This document shows, piece by piece, positions 63,077 through 64,000 of a stretch of 64,000 nucleotides of DNA (the stretch's first letter is position 1; each line of letters starts with the position of its first letter). This stretch comes from Liolophura sinensis. Lineage: Eukaryota; Mollusca; Polyplacophora; Chitonida; Chitonidae. Both the position numbers and the translations under genes were made by a program. The notes under the pieces are model-generated. The model did no database searches. It was not told the origin of the DNA and saw only the letters and a program-made list of their open reading frames with translations. Location of the stretch: positions 14,320,281 to 14,384,280 of the forward strand of contig NC_088301.1 of NCBI RefSeq assembly GCF_032854445.1, given 5' to 3'.

Positions 63077-64000
63077 TATGTTATTACATATTATGTAGAC
63101 CACAATTTTATCCGCTACAAGGTAACAGTATCTCGGCTTGGATAGTCAATCCACAGAGGCGGAGGGTTGACTAGAGAATTAGAGCGCATCCAGGAACTCA
63201 TTTCTTCATTACCACGACCGATCAACCCGCCTCCTCAGTCTCCAAATGGTATTGGTAATCATTAGCGGATGGGCCGCCGCTGGCCCAGGCCGGGCCTTCA
63301 GATCCCAGCTCAATGTACACAGGTTGGCCCCCAGAGATTACATTGGACGAATCATACATGTCCACAGTGACAGGATACACCATCAGACTGACAGTGACCA
63401 CCAAATATCCAATGAACACACAATAATACATAATCACACTACCTACGCTGATTATTGCCAAATCAAGCAAAACCAGTTGGCCAGTTAATTGCAGTTTGAA
63501 TACATGTAGACAAGGTGATCTTAGCATTGTACTCTTCATTATTATGACAGTAATTTGACTGTATACATACATGTACACACGAATGATATCAGGGATGAGA
63601 CAGACTCTGGCATGAAAAAGAGGAAACTATACCTCACACTCACGCATTTCTAAATTAAATTCTGAACATATTTTTGATGTATTTTTTGTATAAATAAGAG
63701 GAATTCCTCCAAAAAGAGGACAAATCATGCCTGTGATATTTGTCTGATTGAGGCCTACATGTAGTGTGTAAAATGTCTTATTTATTAATATGAATGGGTT
63801 TAATACCATACTTAAGGATTCCAAAATCTGATCAAATCTATGCTGCAAACATAGTAAAATAAATATTTCTTCCTGACTTCAAATCAGGCCATGAAAAAGG
63901 CTGACCAAAATCTAGATTGGGCATGTTAAACTGTCAAGTCGAACCAAATGATGGTAAATGTACTCAAAGACTTTTTTCCTTCTTCTCTATTGCTTTTTTT
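63077..64000. other. Sequence right of the minisatellite
   Basis: Holds the candidate membrane-protein exon at 63222-63480. From 63490 to the window end there is only AT-rich sequence with short frames and nothing recognisable. Confidence 0.5.
63222..63480 (-). CDS. Candidate 3'-terminal exon of an unidentified membrane protein
   Basis: The minus strand has an open frame ending at TGA (63224-63222) whose last 85 or so residues look protein-like. They contain a long hydrophobic run (LVLLDLAIISVGSVIMYY and CVFIGYLVVTVSLMVYP), then VTVDMYDSSNVISGG and QPVYIELGSEGPAW, ending SANDYQYHLETEEAG. The region 63265-63315 is clearly GC-richer than its surroundings. It could be the end of a gene with a membrane segment and an acidic cytoplasmic tail. 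I recognise no family, cannot fix an acceptor, and see no good phase-1 donor that would make it the LAR signal-peptide exon. About 145 bases beyond the stop lies the 29-bp minisatellite. A canonical AATAAA was not seen between them. Confidence 0.3.

Noticed and set aside
62370-63145. Three overlapping plus-strand open frames of 97-187 codons encoding Tyr/Val/Cys-rich repeats
   Set aside because: They arise because a 29-bp repeat without stops is open in every frame; there is no independent coding signal.
63222-63420. LAR signal-peptide exon (MYYCVFIGYLVVTVSLMVYP reads like a signal peptide)
   Set aside because: No acceptable phase-1 donor follows it; available GT sites are in phase 0 or 2, while Ig1 needs phase 1.

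Overview
The window is a piece of an animal genome, most likely a mollusc or another lophotrochozoan. It is AT-rich (by eye), intron-dominated and full of short interspersed repeats, with no bacterial operon structure. The only confidently recognisable gene is a LAR-type receptor protein tyrosine phosphatase (family of Drosophila Lar, C. elegans ptp-3, vertebrate PTPRF/PTPRD/PTPRS), on the minus strand. Five consecutive exons are placed: Ig1 (52124-52426), first half of Ig2 (29264-29440), second half of Ig2 (28616-28726), Ig3 (16289-16558) and the first fibronectin type III repeat (14355-14639). All five start and end in phase 1, join in frame and have GT/AG borders. The signal-peptide exon, the remaining FN3 repeats, the membrane segment and the phosphatase domains were not found; they should lie outside the window or be hidden in the long introns.

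Layout in plus coordinates: 1-14354 is the intron after FN3-1 (repeat fragments, two poly(C) tracts, one poly(G) tract); 14355-16558 holds FN3-1 and Ig3; 16559-28615 is a 12 kb intron; 28616-29440 holds the split Ig2; 29441-52123 is a 22.7 kb intron; 52124-52426 is Ig1; 52427-64000 is upstream sequence rich in minisatellites, ending with a possible exon of an unidentified membrane protein.

Three points deserve a second look. First, directly upstream of FN3-1 the reading frame stays open back to an ATG in a strong start context (14763) and encodes a signal-peptide-like stretch ending in an Ala-Pro-Ala site exactly at the FN3 border. This suggests an internal promoter making an Ig-less receptor, comparable in principle to the short C. 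elegans ptp-3B. Second, the intron between Ig1 and Ig2 holds a phase-compatible acceptor, a 47-codon open frame with a stop and an AATAAATAAA signal close behind (50771-50611), a candidate last exon for a short secreted Ig1-only product. Third, introns interrupt the protein exactly where vertebrate LAR receptors insert the alternatively spliced mini-exons meA and meB.

The rest is repeat biology: a 24-copy 29-bp minisatellite with two subtypes, a 24-bp minisatellite reading as an octapeptide repeat, several two-copy tandem duplications, two MITE-like families, and two SINE-like families, one with a tRNA-like head. No rRNA gene, CRISPR array or convincing functional tRNA gene was seen.
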